64,000 nt of DNA from Bacillota bacterium (GTDB taxonomy: Bacteria > Bacillota > Clostridia > Lachnospirales > Lachnospiraceae), in assembly GCA_023435895.1 (NCBI GenBank), contig JAEZLH010000021.1, positions 1-64,000 on the forward strand, in the 5' to 3' direction. Every line of letters begins with the position of its first letter. Position 1 is the first letter of the stretch. The notes under the pieces are model-generated. The model was not told where the DNA came from. It searched no databases and worked only from the letters and a program-made list of their open reading frames with translations. Both the position numbers and the translations under genes were made by a program. Below are positions 63,739 through 64,000 of this stretch, one piece after another.

Positions 63739-64000
63739 ATGAAAATAATATACAGAATTATAATGCTCATCTTGGTGGTTTCAATTCTAACCTCTTGCGG
63801 GCAGTTAAGAAGGCAAAAAAAATTATTGAACCCAGATAATCCGATAACCATATCTGTATGGAACTATTATAATGGGTCGGTGAAAGAAAAGTTTGACTCC
63901 TTGGTAAATGAATTCAATGAGACAGTGGGAGCTGAGAACGGCGTAGTTGTTGAAGCGCAAAGCTATGGAGATGTGAATGAACTGGCTGAGTCCGTATACA
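63739..64000 (+). CDS. Extracellular solute-binding lipoprotein (partial, runs off the window)
   Basis: The first 87 residues are present. AGAGGAAGA precedes the ATG. Lipobox LTSC (Cys near 20), a basic linker, and the start of a solute-binding domain (ITISVWNYYNG, VKEKFDSLVNEFNE) of the ordinary family 1 sort. It lies downstream of the GGDEF pair and may begin another transport operon outside the window. Confidence 0.85.
   Translation, partial: MKIIYRIIMLILVVSILTSCGQLRRQKKLLNPDNPITISVWNYYNGSVKEKFDSLVNEFNETVGAENGVVVEAQSYGDVNELAESVY

Noticed and set aside
1..64000. CRISPR arrays, tRNA or rRNA genes, prophage
   Set aside because: None was seen: no regularly spaced repeats of CRISPR type, no tRNA cloverleaf recognised, no phage structural or integrase genes.

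Overview
The window looks like chromosomal DNA of a Gram-positive anaerobe of the Clostridia, most like the Lachnospiraceae (Lachnoclostridium/Anaerocolumna type). The DNA is AT-rich, Shine-Dalgarno sites are strong (AGGAGG-like), and lipoprotein solute-binding proteins pair with carbohydrate ABC permeases that have no ATPase of their own. YesM/YesN-type and OmpR-type two-component systems and Big_2 and WG-repeat surface proteins fit the same group. No tRNA, rRNA or CRISPR array was seen.

Region 1 (about 0.6-30.1 kb) is a large catabolic island. It holds eleven alpha/beta-hydrolase esterases, one SxxK serine hydrolase, one CE4-type deacetylase, two GH13_18 sugar phosphorylases (one very close to sucrose phosphorylase GtfA), a P-loop kinase-like protein, a carbohydrate ABC importer (two permeases and a lipoprotein binding protein), an MFS transporter, a LacI-type repressor and a YesM/YesN-type sensor kinase/regulator pair. 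None of the esterases has a signal peptide. The simplest reading is import of an acylated small saccharide, stripping of its ester groups in the cytoplasm, then phosphorolysis of the core. An acylated sucrose is the best guess, but that is inference. Two of the esterases have lost the nucleophilic serine. Four paralogues carry an extra C-terminal domain resembling the copper-amine-oxidase N-terminal (stalk) domain.

Region 2 (about 30.3-62.1 kb) contains two paralogous copies of an unusual module. Each has an OmpR regulator and a sensor kinase on the minus strand. Divergent to these lie a lipoprotein of about 750 residues (N-terminal propeller-like part, C-terminal solute-binding part), two MalF/MalG-type permeases and an HlyD-like adaptor. 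Module A (32.2-40.7 kb) also has a MacB-periplasmic-core-like membrane protein with no ATPase. In module B (53.6-62.1 kb) the adaptor is internally duplicated. Both divergent promoter regions carry TTAGAG boxes, perfectly spaced at 11 bp in module B, which are good candidates for the regulators' binding sites. The two modules are separated by surface proteins (Big_2, WG/Asp-box), an MFS transporter, a 5'-nucleotidase-family protein, a cold-shock protein, an acyltransferase and small regulators.

The right edge (62.4-64 kb) has a GGDEF protein with a GGDQF motif, a small coiled-coil protein and the start of another solute-binding lipoprotein. Decay is visible in several places: an IS200/IS605-like end truncating an AraC-type gene at the left edge, a second degraded relative of that end near 43.2 kb, a DUF2201-like pseudogene with an in-frame stop at 30.3-30.6 kb, and a 46-bp tandem triplication of the 3' end of the YesN-type gene.
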